A stretch of DNA of 64,000 bases from Streptomyces sp. NBC_01717 (GTDB lineage Bacteria; Actinomycetota; Actinomycetes; Streptomycetales; Streptomycetaceae). Every line of letters starts with the position of its first letter. Positions within the stretch are counted from its first letter, which is position 1. Position numbers and translations under genes: made by a program. The notes under the pieces were generated by a model that worked only from the letters and a program-made list of their open reading frames with translations, had not been told where the DNA came from and did not search any database. Below, in pieces: positions 9,195-17,111 of the stretch. Location: the NCBI RefSeq assembly GCF_036248255.1, contig NZ_CP109178.1, forward strand, positions 8,189,001 to 8,253,000, written 5' to 3'.

Positions 9195-9284
9195 ATGGAG
9201 ATCCCCTCGGTCGCCGAGGACGCGGCCGTCCGTCCCGAGGGGCCTGCGATCCACGTGCAGGACCTGGAGAAGCCGTACAAGACC
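9195..9284 (+). pseudogene. N-terminal relic of a DrrA-like ABC transporter ATPase
   Basis: The first 30 codons read MEIPSVAEDAAVRPEGPAIH then VQDLEKPYKT, matching the start of daunorubicin-resistance-type ABC ATPases where a Walker A region would follow. Instead the sequence passes directly into the leader of the next gene (PSRDQVEN then MTKN), and no Walker A, signature or permease is found. The relic is in frame with the downstream hydrolase with no stop codon between, so a fused 323-residue product could be made from 9195. Assignment of the relic rests on recall of homologues. Confidence 0.5.
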
Positions 9285-9308
9285 CCCTCACGCGATCAGG
9301 TGGAAAAC

Positions 9309-10166
9309 ATGACGAAGAACAGCACTTCCTCAACGAGTTCGAAGTGGACCGGCATGGTGCCGGTCGACGATTCGGCCCTGGCCGTCACCGACACCGGCGG
9401 TCCCGGTATTCCTGTGGTCTACCTCAATGGCCAGTTCGCCACTCAGGGGTACTGGCGGCGGGTCATCGCTGAACTGGGGACGGGGTGGCGGCACATCACC
9501 TACGACGAGCGGGCCCGCGGCAAATCGAAGCGTTCGGCGGACTATTCCTTCGAGGCAGCCGTCCGGGACGTCGATGCCGTTCTCGCGGCCAGGGGTGTGG
9601 ACCGGGCGCTGGTGGTGGGCTGGTCCTACGGGGCGGTCGTCGGGGCGCACTGGGCGGGCCGGAATCCGGAGCGGGCCTTGGGCGCCGTCCTGGTCGACGG
9701 CGCGTTCCCCCACGACTGGCTCGACGAGGCCATGGAGCAGCGGATCCGGAAGCTGTTCCGGCGGATGAGCTGGTTCCTGCCGCTGCTGCGCCCGACGGGC
9801 CTGGCTCCGCGGATGACCGCCGAACAGCAGGCGAACAGCAACATCGAGCTCGGCAGGCTCTCCCGCGAACGCGAGCTGGGCCCCGTGCTGGACAACATCA
9901 CCGTCCCGGTGCGCTATGTGGTCGCCTCGGGGACGTCCTTCGGAAGCCGCGGTGACGAGCAGGAACGGATTCGCACCAGCCTCGATGCGGTGACCGCCCA
10001 CAACCCGAACATCCAGATCGGTGCGAAGGTCGCCAGCAACCACGGTGCGCTCCTCAAGAAGGACTTCCCGGCCATCGCCGAAGCCGTTCGCGAGGTCGCC
10101 GCCCTCGACCGCGGGGACGCTGAAGACGCGCAGCGGACTGATGGCAACCACACGTCCTCGCCGTGA
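9309..10166 (+). CDS. alpha/beta hydrolase
   Basis: This 285-residue protein has YLNGQFATQGYWRRV, the strand and turn TYDERARGKSK, nucleophile elbow GWSYGA, and a late SNHGAL segment that may carry the catalytic His. It is probably a cytosolic hydrolase; the substrate is unknown. I use the ATG at 9309 because homologues begin MTKNST and a GGAA precedes it, although the frame is open back to 9195 through an ABC ATPase relic. It converges on the alpha-galactosidase gene, with a hairpin-rich space between them. Confidence 0.8.
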   Translation: MTKNSTSSTSSKWTGMVPVDDSALAVTDTGGPGIPVVYLNGQFATQGYWRRVIAELGTGWRHITYDERARGKSKRSADYSFEAAVRDVDAVLAARGVDRALVVGWSYGAVVGAHWAGRNPERALGAVLVDGAFPHDWLDEAMEQRIRKLFRRMSWFLPLLRPTGLAPRMTAEQQANSNIELGRLSRERELGPVLDNITVPVRYVVASGTSFGSRGDEQERIRTSLDAVTAHNPNIQIGAKVASNHGALLKKDFPAIAEAVREVAALDRGDAEDAQRTDGNHTSSP

Positions 10167-10273
10167 TCGTCATCATCGTCCAGCTCGACCGCGTCCGGTT
10201 CGGGCCGGACCGTCACCAGCATCCGGGCCGTCGCGACACCAGGTCCGTACGCTGTGCCCGCCGGACACTCGTA

Positions 10274-10350
10274 CCGGACCTGGCGCCCGTACCGGACCTA
10301 AGCACCGGGTCCGGGCCTGGCACCCGGCCCGGACCCGGCGCCAGGTCCGG
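10274..10350. terminator. nested GC-rich hairpins between convergent genes
   Basis: An outer 14-bp perfect inverted repeat, CCGGACCTGGCGCC (10274-10287) with GGCGCCAGGTCCGG (10337-10350), encloses an inner 13-bp stem (10305-10317 with 10326-10338, loop TGGCACCC). The two folds share bases 10337-10338, so they compete slightly. Position between two converging genes suggests a bidirectional terminator. No U-tract is present, as is usual in these genomes. Confidence 0.55.
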
Positions 10351-10413
10351 ACGGGGTCCGGCCCGGCACCGGCCCGGGTGCAGTTGCCGATCCGACTCAG
10401 TGCCCCGTTCTGC

Positions 10414-12456
10414 TCAGCAACCCATCCGCAGGTCCGCCCAGTCCGCGTGGTCGGAGTCGACCCCGTCCCCGCCGTCGGTGACCACCAGACGTACCACCTG
10501 CGCACCACTCACATCCGCGGTGATCGGCTGCGCCGACATCGCGTTGGTCAGCACCCCGGTCGACGCCACCTTCGTGCCGTCCGCCCAGATCTCGAACGCC
10601 ACGGTGCCCTTGGCGCCCTTCTCGTCGTCGACGCCGACCTGTGCGGTCACGGCGCTGCACGCGCCGGCGGCGTAGAACTCGACCGCGCTCTGCGCGTGCA
10701 CCCCGAGCCCCTTGGCGAAGACCGTGCCGCCGATGGTCAGCGGATTTCCGTCGCCCGCGTCGCTCTCGCCGTTGCTGGTGTCCTTCTCGACCGGTCCCCA
10801 GCCGTTGGAGGCGGAGAGCTGCGGCAGATCGCTGAGATAGCTGCTGCCTGCCGGTGGCGCCACCACCACATGGGCCTGGAACGGGACCGAGGACCGGACA
10901 CGCGTCCCGGACGGTGAGCGGTACTGCGCCGAGAGCGTCAGATCGTACGTACCGGTGGCCGTGCCCGCGGGTGGCGTCACCTGCCAGCGTGTGGTCAGTG
11001 CCTTGCCGGTCGGCACGGTCGCGGATCCGGTCGGCGACAGCGGCTTGATCTGCCAGCCCGACGGGCCGGTGAGCGCCGCGGAAACCCTCTTGGCGGGTGT
11101 GCGGCCCAGATCGGTGACCGTCGTCGTCAGCGGCGCGGTGCGACCCGCTTCCACCAACGGGCTTCCGTTCAGGCCCAGTTCCACGGCGGGCGGGTGCGCG
11201 TCCCACTTGCGGTCGGCGGCGACGCGCAGCAGGACCGTGCCGTGTGCCGGGACGGTCGCCGAGATGGTGCCTGCCGTGTTGTACGTCGCGTGCTCCCACA
11301 GGTCGCGCATCGTGTACGCGGCGGCCTGCGGCAGCCCCGCCGCCTTGGCCGTCGTCGAGATGCGCTGAGCGCTCCCGGACTCGTTGAAGAGCGCCACGAC
11401 CCGGCTGCCGTCCTGCATCTCCTTGGCGACGACCCACCGTCCGTCGGTGGAGGAGAGCACAGTGCCCTGCTTGCCCAGCGGGTCCTGATCAACGGCGATG
11501 ACCTCCCGATTGGAGAGGATCTCGAAGGTCTCCGGTGTCGCCTTGCGCAGATCGGAGCCGATCAGCAGCGGCGCCGCCATCACGGACCACATGGAGAAGT
11601 GGGTGCGGTACTCGGTGTCCGTCATGCCGCCGTTGCCGACTTCGAGCATGTCGGGGTCGTTCCAGTGCCCCGGTCCCGCGGCGGAGGCGAGCGGCAGGTT
11701 CTGCTTCATGATCGACAGCATGCTGCCCCAGCTGTCGCTGATGTCGCCCGTCGTGCGCCAGAGATTGCCGACGTCGGCGGCCCACTCCCAGGGCTTGTTC
11801 TCGCCCCACTCGCAGATGCTGTAGACGATGGGACGGCCGGTGGCCTCCAGCGCGTCACGCATGGTCGTGTAGCGCAGCTTCGCATCGACGCCCTGGTTGT
11901 TGCAGTTGTCGTACTTGAGATAGTCGACGCCCCAGTCCGCGAACTGCTGCGCATCGCTGTACTCATGGCCCAGCGCACCCGGCAGGCCGACGCTGTCGCA
12001 CGTCTTGGTGCCGGCGCTGGTGTAGATGCCGAGCTTGAGCCCCTTGGAGTGGACATAGTCCGCGACGGCCTTGATGCCGTTCGGGAAGCGCACCGGGTCG
12101 GCCTCCAGCTTGCCGTCCGCGTTGCGCTGCGGCTTCGCCCAGCAGTCGTCGAGGTTGACGTACTGGTAGCCGGCGTCCTTGAGACCCTTCTCGACGAAGA
12201 TGTCGGCGATGCCCTTGACCATCGACTCGTTGAACTCGGCCCGGCAGTGGGTCGAGTTCCAGTTGTTGAACCCCATCGGCGGGGTGAGAGCGAGACCGTT
12301 GCCGGACTGCGGGGCGGCCGCTGTGGCAGTGGCCGGAGCCGGTGAGTCCGCCACGGCGGGAGCGGTTGCTCCTGCCGTGCAGAGCAGCCCGGCCGTCAGC
12401 GCTCCGATGACTCTTCCATGGCTTGTGCGGGTTGTACGGGTTGGAAGATGACGCAT
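10414..12456 (-). CDS. secreted GH27 alpha-galactosidase with NPCBM-type C-terminal domain
   Basis: A 680-residue enzyme with an N-terminal signal peptide (basic start, then GALTAGLLCTAGATAPAVA). The catalytic barrel begins LALTPPMGFNNWN; the GH27 nucleophile is Asp183 in YLKYDNC and the acid/base is Asp238 in RTTGDISDSW. A beta-sandwich, an Ig-like NEW3-type region (about 450-540) and a C-terminal NPCBM carbohydrate-binding domain with FAKGLGVHA and DGVDSDHADWADL follow. It should release terminal alpha-galactose outside the cell. GGAGG precedes the ATG at 12456. It is divergent from the sugar ABC importer, so the two likely form one galactoside-use unit. Confidence 0.93.
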   Translation of the reverse strand: MRHLPTRTTRTSHGRVIGALTAGLLCTAGATAPAVADSPAPATATAAAPQSGNGLALTPPMGFNNWNSTHCRAEFNESMVKGIADIFVEKGLKDAGYQYVNLDDCWAKPQRNADGKLEADPVRFPNGIKAVADYVHSKGLKLGIYTSAGTKTCDSVGLPGALGHEYSDAQQFADWGVDYLKYDNCNNQGVDAKLRYTTMRDALEATGRPIVYSICEWGENKPWEWAADVGNLWRTTGDISDSWGSMLSIMKQNLPLASAAGPGHWNDPDMLEVGNGGMTDTEYRTHFSMWSVMAAPLLIGSDLRKATPETFEILSNREVIAVDQDPLGKQGTVLSSTDGRWVVAKEMQDGSRVVALFNESGSAQRISTTAKAAGLPQAAAYTMRDLWEHATYNTAGTISATVPAHGTVLLRVAADRKWDAHPPAVELGLNGSPLVEAGRTAPLTTTVTDLGRTPAKRVSAALTGPSGWQIKPLSPTGSATVPTGKALTTRWQVTPPAGTATGTYDLTLSAQYRSPSGTRVRSSVPFQAHVVVAPPAGSSYLSDLPQLSASNGWGPVEKDTSNGESDAGDGNPLTIGGTVFAKGLGVHAQSAVEFYAAGACSAVTAQVGVDDEKGAKGTVAFEIWADGTKVASTGVLTNAMSAQPITADVSGAQVVRLVVTDGGDGVDSDHADWADLRMGC

Positions 12457-12577
12457 CGTTACGTTCCTCCATACTCGTGCCGGATCGGATGACGTCATGT
12501 GCACGTCAGTGACGCGCGATTACGTTAGGGCGTGTTGAAGTCTGTTGGAAGGGGAGCAGTAACGGTTGTTCGGTATC

Positions 12578-12618
12578 TCGTCAAAACCCTTGACGACACC
12601 TTGGCTTGGGGGTGAGAT
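12578..12618 (+). promoter_or_regulatory. possible promoter with overlapping inverted repeat upstream of the sugar importer
   Basis: TCGTCAA (12578-12584) and TTGACGA (12590-12596) form perfect 7-bp arms around a 5-base spacer. The right arm doubles as a -35-like TTGACG (12590-12595), followed 17 bases later by TGAGAT (12613-12618) as a weak -10. An operator overlapping the -35 would fit repression of the importer. Also nearby, ATGACGTCAT (12489-12498) is a perfect palindrome on the alpha-galactosidase side. All inferred from sequence alone. Confidence 0.35.
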
Positions 12619-12667
12619 CCAAGCGCACGTTCGGTTGTGTTGGGTTGGCATCCCGGAGGAGGGGGTC

Positions 12668-14014
12668 ATGGCGCACTCTTCGTACGACAGTTCAGACGTG
12701 CCGGGCAGTGTGGCAGGACATCGGATGTCCCGGCGAAGTCTGTTGCGGGGTGCGGCAGTCGGCGCGGGCGCGATCACGCTGCCTTCGCTGCTCACCGCAT
12801 GCGGCAGTGGCCCCGGTGGTGACGGCAAGACGATCCACATGGGGTCGAATTCGTCCGACCCCATTCCGAAGAAGGCGTTCGCCGATGCGTTCAAGGCGTA
12901 CGAGGCGCAGTCCGGTGGCCGCAAGATCGCGGTGAACACCGTTGACCACAACACCTTCCAGGAGAACATCAACAAGTACCTGCAGGGCAATCCGGACGAT
13001 GTCTTCATGTGGTTCGCGGGCTACCGGATGCAGTTCTTCGCCAAGAAGGGTCTGCTGTACGACATCAGCGACAACTGGCAGCACTACGAGGGCTTCTCGG
13101 ACGCGCTGAAGGCCCAGTCCACCGGTGAGGACGGCAAGCAGTACCTCACGCCGTACTACTACTACCCGTGGGCCGTCTTCCACCGTAAGAGCCTCTTCGC
13201 CGACCGTGGCTACCAGGCGCCCAAGACGCTCGACGAGTACGTGGCGCTCGCCAAGCAGATGAAGAAGGACAAGCTCGACCCCATCGCGTTCTGCGACAAG
13301 GACGGCTGGCCCGCGATGGGCACCTTCGACTACATCAACATGCGGACCAACGGCTACGAGTTCCACAAGAGCCTGATGGCCGGCGAGGCGGCCTGGACGG
13401 ACAAGCGGGTCAAGGAGGTCTTCGACACCTGGCGACGTCTCCTCCCGTACTGCCAGCAGGGCGCCAACGGCCGCACCTGGCAGGAGGCCGCGACCAGCCT
13501 GCAGAAGAAGGAAGCCGGCATGGCGGTCTTCGGCCTGCCGCACCCCGGTGCCCAGTTCCCGAAGGGTGAGCAGGAGGACATCGACTTCTTCCCGTTCCCG
13601 GTCATCAACCCGGAGCACGGCCAGGACGCGGTCGAGGCCCCCATCGACGGCTTCCTGCTGGCGAAGAAGTCCAAGAACCTCAAGAACAAGAAGAACGTGG
13701 AGAGCGCCAAGGACCTCCTGAAGTGGCTGGCCACCGGGAAGGCCGAGGACATCTACCTCAAGAGTGACCCCAACAACATCGCGGTCAACGACCAGGCGGA
13801 CATCTCCCAGTACTCGGCGCTGCAGAAGAAGGCCGTGGAGCTCGTCTCCGGCGCGAAGCAGATCTCGCAGTTCCTGGACCGCGACACCCGGCCGGACTTC
13901 GCCTCGACCGTCATGATCCCGGCCATCCAGCAGTTCATCAGCAACCCGAACGATGTGGACGGTCTGGTCAACGGCATCGAGCGGCAGAAGAAGACCATCT
14001 TCGCCTCCGACTGA
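12668..14014 (+). CDS. ABC transporter sugar-binding lipoprotein
   Basis: The 448-residue protein has a twin-arginine signal (SRRSLLRGAA, from residue 21) and a lipobox LTAC with Cys45, so it is a Tat-exported membrane-anchored solute-binding protein of the carbohydrate CUT1 type. The mature part has the usual extracellular solute-binding layout with many aromatic residues (YYYYPW, WFAGYRMQFF) suited to sugar stacking. GGAGGAGG precedes the ATG at 12668. Two permease genes follow in the same operon (16-bp gap, then a 4-bp overlap). Divergence from an alpha-galactosidase suggests galactosides or raffinose-type oligosaccharides as ligand; that is inference. Confidence 0.93.
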   Translation: MAHSSYDSSDVPGSVAGHRMSRRSLLRGAAVGAGAITLPSLLTACGSGPGGDGKTIHMGSNSSDPIPKKAFADAFKAYEAQSGGRKIAVNTVDHNTFQENINKYLQGNPDDVFMWFAGYRMQFFAKKGLLYDISDNWQHYEGFSDALKAQSTGEDGKQYLTPYYYYPWAVFHRKSLFADRGYQAPKTLDEYVALAKQMKKDKLDPIAFCDKDGWPAMGTFDYINMRTNGYEFHKSLMAGEAAWTDKRVKEVFDTWRRLLPYCQQGANGRTWQEAATSLQKKEAGMAVFGLPHPGAQFPKGEQEDIDFFPFPVINPEHGQDAVEAPIDGFLLAKKSKNLKNKKNVESAKDLLKWLATGKAEDIYLKSDPNNIAVNDQADISQYSALQKKAVELVSGAKQISQFLDRDTRPDFASTVMIPAIQQFISNPNDVDGLVNGIERQKKTIFASD

Positions 14015-14030
14015 ACCTGGAGTACCGACC

Positions 14031-14945
14031 GTGTCGTTCCTCTCGGGGCGGCGAACCGAACGACGGGGCCCGCGGCGATTCTCCGGCCGCGACCTCGTCG
14101 TCATCGGTCTGCTGCTCGGCATACCGGTCCTGCTCGACATCGCCGTCGTGTGGGGCCCGACCCTCGCCTCCGTCGTGCTCTCCTTCACCAGCTGGGACGG
14201 CATCGGTGACATCAAGTGGGTCGGTACGCAGAACTACGCGAACCTCTTCACCAACTACCCGCAGTTCTGGCCCGCCGCCCGGCACAACCTGCTCTGGCTT
14301 GCCTTCCTCGGCCTCGTCGCCGCGCCGTTCGGACTGCTCCTCGCCGTACTCATCGACCGGGGCGTGCGGTTCAGCCGCTTCTACCAGTCGACGCTGTACA
14401 TGCCGGTCGTGCTGTCGCTGGCCGTGGTCGGCTTCATCGCGCAGCTCATCTTCTCCCGCGACCAGGGCGCCCTCAACGCGATCATCGGGGACACCAAGTC
14501 GCCGACCGACTGGCTCGGCGACCCGGACCTCAACATCTGGATGGTTCTGCTCGCCGCGGCCTGGCGGCACACCGGCTATGTGATGATCCTCTACCTCGCC
14601 GGGCTCAAGGCCGTCGATACCTCGCTGAAGGAAGCCGCCGCCATCGACGGGGCGAGCGAGGCCCAGACCTTCTTCCGCATCGTCTTTCCCACACTGCGGC
14701 CGGTCAACGTCATCGTCGGCGTCATCACCGTCATCGAGTCCCTGCGCGCCTTCGACATCGTGTACGCCGTCAATCACGGCCGCAACGGACTCGAACTGCT
14801 CTCGGTGCTCGTCACCGACAACATCATCGGCGAGGCCAGCCGGGTCGGCTTCGGCTCCGCCATCGCCGTCGTCCTGCTGACCGTCTCCCTCGGATTCGTC
14901 GTGACGTACCTGGTCCAGGAGCTCCGAGGGGAGAAGAACCGATGA
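14031..14945 (+). CDS. sugar ABC transporter permease (MalF type)
   Basis: A 304-residue permease with about six membrane segments and the EAA loop EAAAIDGASEAQTFFRIVFP that contacts the ATPase. It begins at a GTG (14031) with GGAG at 14019-14022, 16 bp after the binding-protein stop. Its stop overlaps the next permease start by 4 bp (ATGA), indicating translational coupling. No ATP-binding subunit is encoded nearby; streptomycete CUT1 importers often share one ATPase (MsiK), so that is the likely partner. Confidence 0.92.
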   Translation: MSFLSGRRTERRGPRRFSGRDLVVIGLLLGIPVLLDIAVVWGPTLASVVLSFTSWDGIGDIKWVGTQNYANLFTNYPQFWPAARHNLLWLAFLGLVAAPFGLLLAVLIDRGVRFSRFYQSTLYMPVVLSLAVVGFIAQLIFSRDQGALNAIIGDTKSPTDWLGDPDLNIWMVLLAAAWRHTGYVMILYLAGLKAVDTSLKEAAAIDGASEAQTFFRIVFPTLRPVNVIVGVITVIESLRAFDIVYAVNHGRNGLELLSVLVTDNIIGEASRVGFGSAIAVVLLTVSLGFVVTYLVQELRGEKNR

Positions 14946-15868
14946 CCGTCGACACCGCCCCCGCCCGCCCCGCCGCACAGCCCGCGCCTTCGGCACCCGC
15001 AGTCGGGCGGCGCAGAATCCGCCCCGGCCGGCTCGGGGTGCACGCCTTCCTGATGGCGGTCTCGCTCGCGTTCCTCGCTCCGCTGCTGCTCGCGGTGTAC
15101 GCCTCGCTGCGGCCGTACGAAGAGACCTCCGAGTACGGCTACTTCTCGCTGCCGAAGCATCTCTCGTTCGACTACTACCGGCAGGCGTTCACCGACTCGG
15201 GGATGACGAAGTACTTCGTCAACACGATGATCATCGCGGTCCCCGGGGTACTCGTCACCCTCTTCCTCGCCTCGTTCGTGGCCTTCGCGCTGGCCCGGCT
15301 GAAAATGCGCGGTGGGATCGTCCTGCTGATGCTCTTCACGGCCGGGAACCTGCTGCCGCAGCAGGTGATCGTGACACCGCTGTACGTGGTGTTCAACCGC
15401 ATCCCGCTGCCGTACTGGATGTCCGACTCGATGACGATGTACGACTCCTACTGGGCCGTCGTCGTCGTGCAGATCGGCTTCCAGATCGGCTTCTGCGTCT
15501 TCGTCCTCGCCAACTTCATGCGCACACTGCCGCAGGAGATCCTGGAGGCCGCCATCGTCGACGGCGCGGGCGTCTGGACGCAGTACTGGCGGATCACCCT
15601 GCCGCTGTGCCGACCGGCTCTCGCCGCGCTCGGCACACTTCAGTTCACCTGGATGTACAACGACTTCCTCTGGGCACTGGTCTTCGTCTCCGACGGCGAC
15701 AAGCTCCCCATCACCTCGGCCCTCAACAACCTTCGCGGGCAGTTCTTCACGGACTACAACCTCCTGGCCGCGGGCTCGGTAATCGTAGCCCTGCCGACGC
15801 TCGTGGTCTTCCTGCTGCTCCAGCGCCACTTCATCGCGGGGCTGACACTGGGATCGAGCAAGGGGTAG
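14942..15868 (+). CDS. sugar ABC transporter permease (MalG type)
   Basis: The 308-residue partner permease has a proline/alanine-rich cytoplasmic leader, about six membrane segments and the EAA loop EAAIVDGAGVWTQYWRITLP. The ATG overlaps the preceding stop (ATGA at 14942-14945). It closes the importer operon; no obvious terminator is seen before the next gene, so some read-through into the SUMF1-like gene about 108 bp on is possible. Confidence 0.92.
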   Translation: MTVDTAPARPAAQPAPSAPAVGRRRIRPGRLGVHAFLMAVSLAFLAPLLLAVYASLRPYEETSEYGYFSLPKHLSFDYYRQAFTDSGMTKYFVNTMIIAVPGVLVTLFLASFVAFALARLKMRGGIVLLMLFTAGNLLPQQVIVTPLYVVFNRIPLPYWMSDSMTMYDSYWAVVVVQIGFQIGFCVFVLANFMRTLPQEILEAAIVDGAGVWTQYWRITLPLCRPALAALGTLQFTWMYNDFLWALVFVSDGDKLPITSALNNLRGQFFTDYNLLAAGSVIVALPTLVVFLLLQRHFIAGLTLGSSKG

Positions 15869-15976
15869 AGCTCCCATGCCGGTCTCTGATGACCCGTCAC
15901 ACGACTCTGTGGACAATGCCGTTGGATCATGACCCACTATGATCGCCTACCCATGGACGTGAACACAGGGAACGAG

Positions 15977-16633
15977 ATGATTGCCGTCCCGCCGGGGCGC
16001 GTGACGTTGTCGGATCGGCGGACGCAGCGGAGCTGGTCGGTCGATCTTGCGCCCTATCGGCTGGCCGCGTTCCCGACCACGCAGGCGCAGTACGCACAGA
16101 TCACCGGTCGACGGCCGAGCAGTGGGCAGGGCGAACGGTTGCCCGTCGAGGGCGTTTCGTGGTGGGACGCGGTCCGGTTCTGCAACGCCCTGTCCCGACG
16201 CGAGGGGCTGGCCCCCGTCTATTGCCTCCATGCCGACGACGAGGGCGTCGAGTGGGACATGGCTGCTGACGGATACCGACTACCGACCGAAGCGGAGTGG
16301 GAGCACGCGTGCCGTGCCGGTACGGCCGACGCGCGGTACGGGCGGCTCGACGAGATCGCCTGGTATCGCGGCAACTCGCACGAGCGGATTCACGATGTGG
16401 CCGGCAAACAGCCCAACGCGTGGGGCCTGTACGACATGCTGGGCAATGTCTGGGAGTGGTGCTGGGACATCTACGATGCCGAGGTCTACGGCACCTATCG
16501 GGTGCTGCGTGGCGGTGGGTGGTTCGACGAGCACTGGAGCTGCCGGGCCTCGGTGCGGCGCCGAAGCCACCCGACCTTCCAGGTCGACGACGTCGGATTC
16601 CGCATCGCGCGCTCCGTCTTCTCCGAACTCTGA
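15977..16633 (+). CDS. SUMF1/FGE-like domain protein lacking one canonical Cys
   Basis: The 218-residue protein is a formylglycine-generating-enzyme-like fold: PTTQAQYAQ, PVEGVSWWDAVRFCN, YRLPTEAEWEHACRAG, NAWGLYDMLGNVWEWCWD and VLRGGGWFDEHW. True FGEs carry two active-site Cys in the last segment (pattern RGGSxxC....C); here Asp occupies the first and only the second (HWSCRAS) remains, and no sulfatase is encoded nearby. It may be a non-enzymatic or different SUMF1 relative. I choose the ATG at 15977, with AGGGA six bases upstream; ATGs at 15929 and 15953 are alternatives with poorer sites. Confidence 0.78.
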   Translation: MIAVPPGRVTLSDRRTQRSWSVDLAPYRLAAFPTTQAQYAQITGRRPSSGQGERLPVEGVSWWDAVRFCNALSRREGLAPVYCLHADDEGVEWDMAADGYRLPTEAEWEHACRAGTADARYGRLDEIAWYRGNSHERIHDVAGKQPNAWGLYDMLGNVWEWCWDIYDAEVYGTYRVLRGGGWFDEHWSCRASVRRRSHPTFQVDDVGFRIARSVFSEL

Positions 16634-16736
16634 GAGCGACGTCGCCGACGACATGAACACCGGCCGCCCGCTGCGCACAGCGCGCCGGGCGCTACCCGCG
16701 GCATCCGACCGAGCCCGCCGACTCCCACGGGCCGGA

Positions 16737-16913
16737 TCAATGTCTCCGGTCCGCCGACTGCTGCGGTACGACCACCAGGAACGCGTCCTCCTCCAGGTCC
16801 ATCACGACCTCGGCCGCCATGCCCTCGACGCGGCGTGCTGCCGCGAACTCCTCCGCAGGCCAGCTGCCCCGCGGACCGCCCGCCGGGAACCGCTCCAGTA
16901 CTGTGCGCCGCAC
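16737..16913 (-). CDS. small conserved-looking hypothetical protein, 58 residues
   Basis: A GTG at 16913 preceded by AAGGGGG at ideal spacing opens a 58-residue frame, VRRTVLERFPAGG..., with PAEEFAAARRVEGMAAEVVM and DLEEDAFLVVV. The composition is protein-like (acidic helices, hydrophobic strand), unlike the opposite frames. I believe similar small proteins occur in other Streptomyces but cannot name the family. It lies between the SUMF1-like gene and the TmrB/NUDIX gene and is divergent from the latter, with nearly 200 bp between starts. Confidence 0.5.
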   Translation of the reverse strand: MRRTVLERFPAGGPRGSWPAEEFAAARRVEGMAAEVVMDLEEDAFLVVVPQQSADRRH

Positions 16914-17111
16914 GGTGTACCCCCTTGCCCTCGACGGCTCCAACGACCTCCCGCCGTCGTCGTTACGGCCGGGCGGACGTCCGGACTCGTACAGTGGGAC
17001 GCCCGTCGACGGCTGCCGGTGGCCCCGTTCGTGCAACAGGATCGCCACGGTCGGGTTTTCGCGGCAGGGTGTTGCGGGCAAGCCACAGGGGGCTACGGAA
17101 GAGGGGGAACC

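Noticed and set aside
10240..10400. Direct repeats of CCGGACC as a possible tandem repeat or CRISPR-like array
   Set aside because: Units are irregular and explained by nested hairpins between converging genes; no equal spacers.
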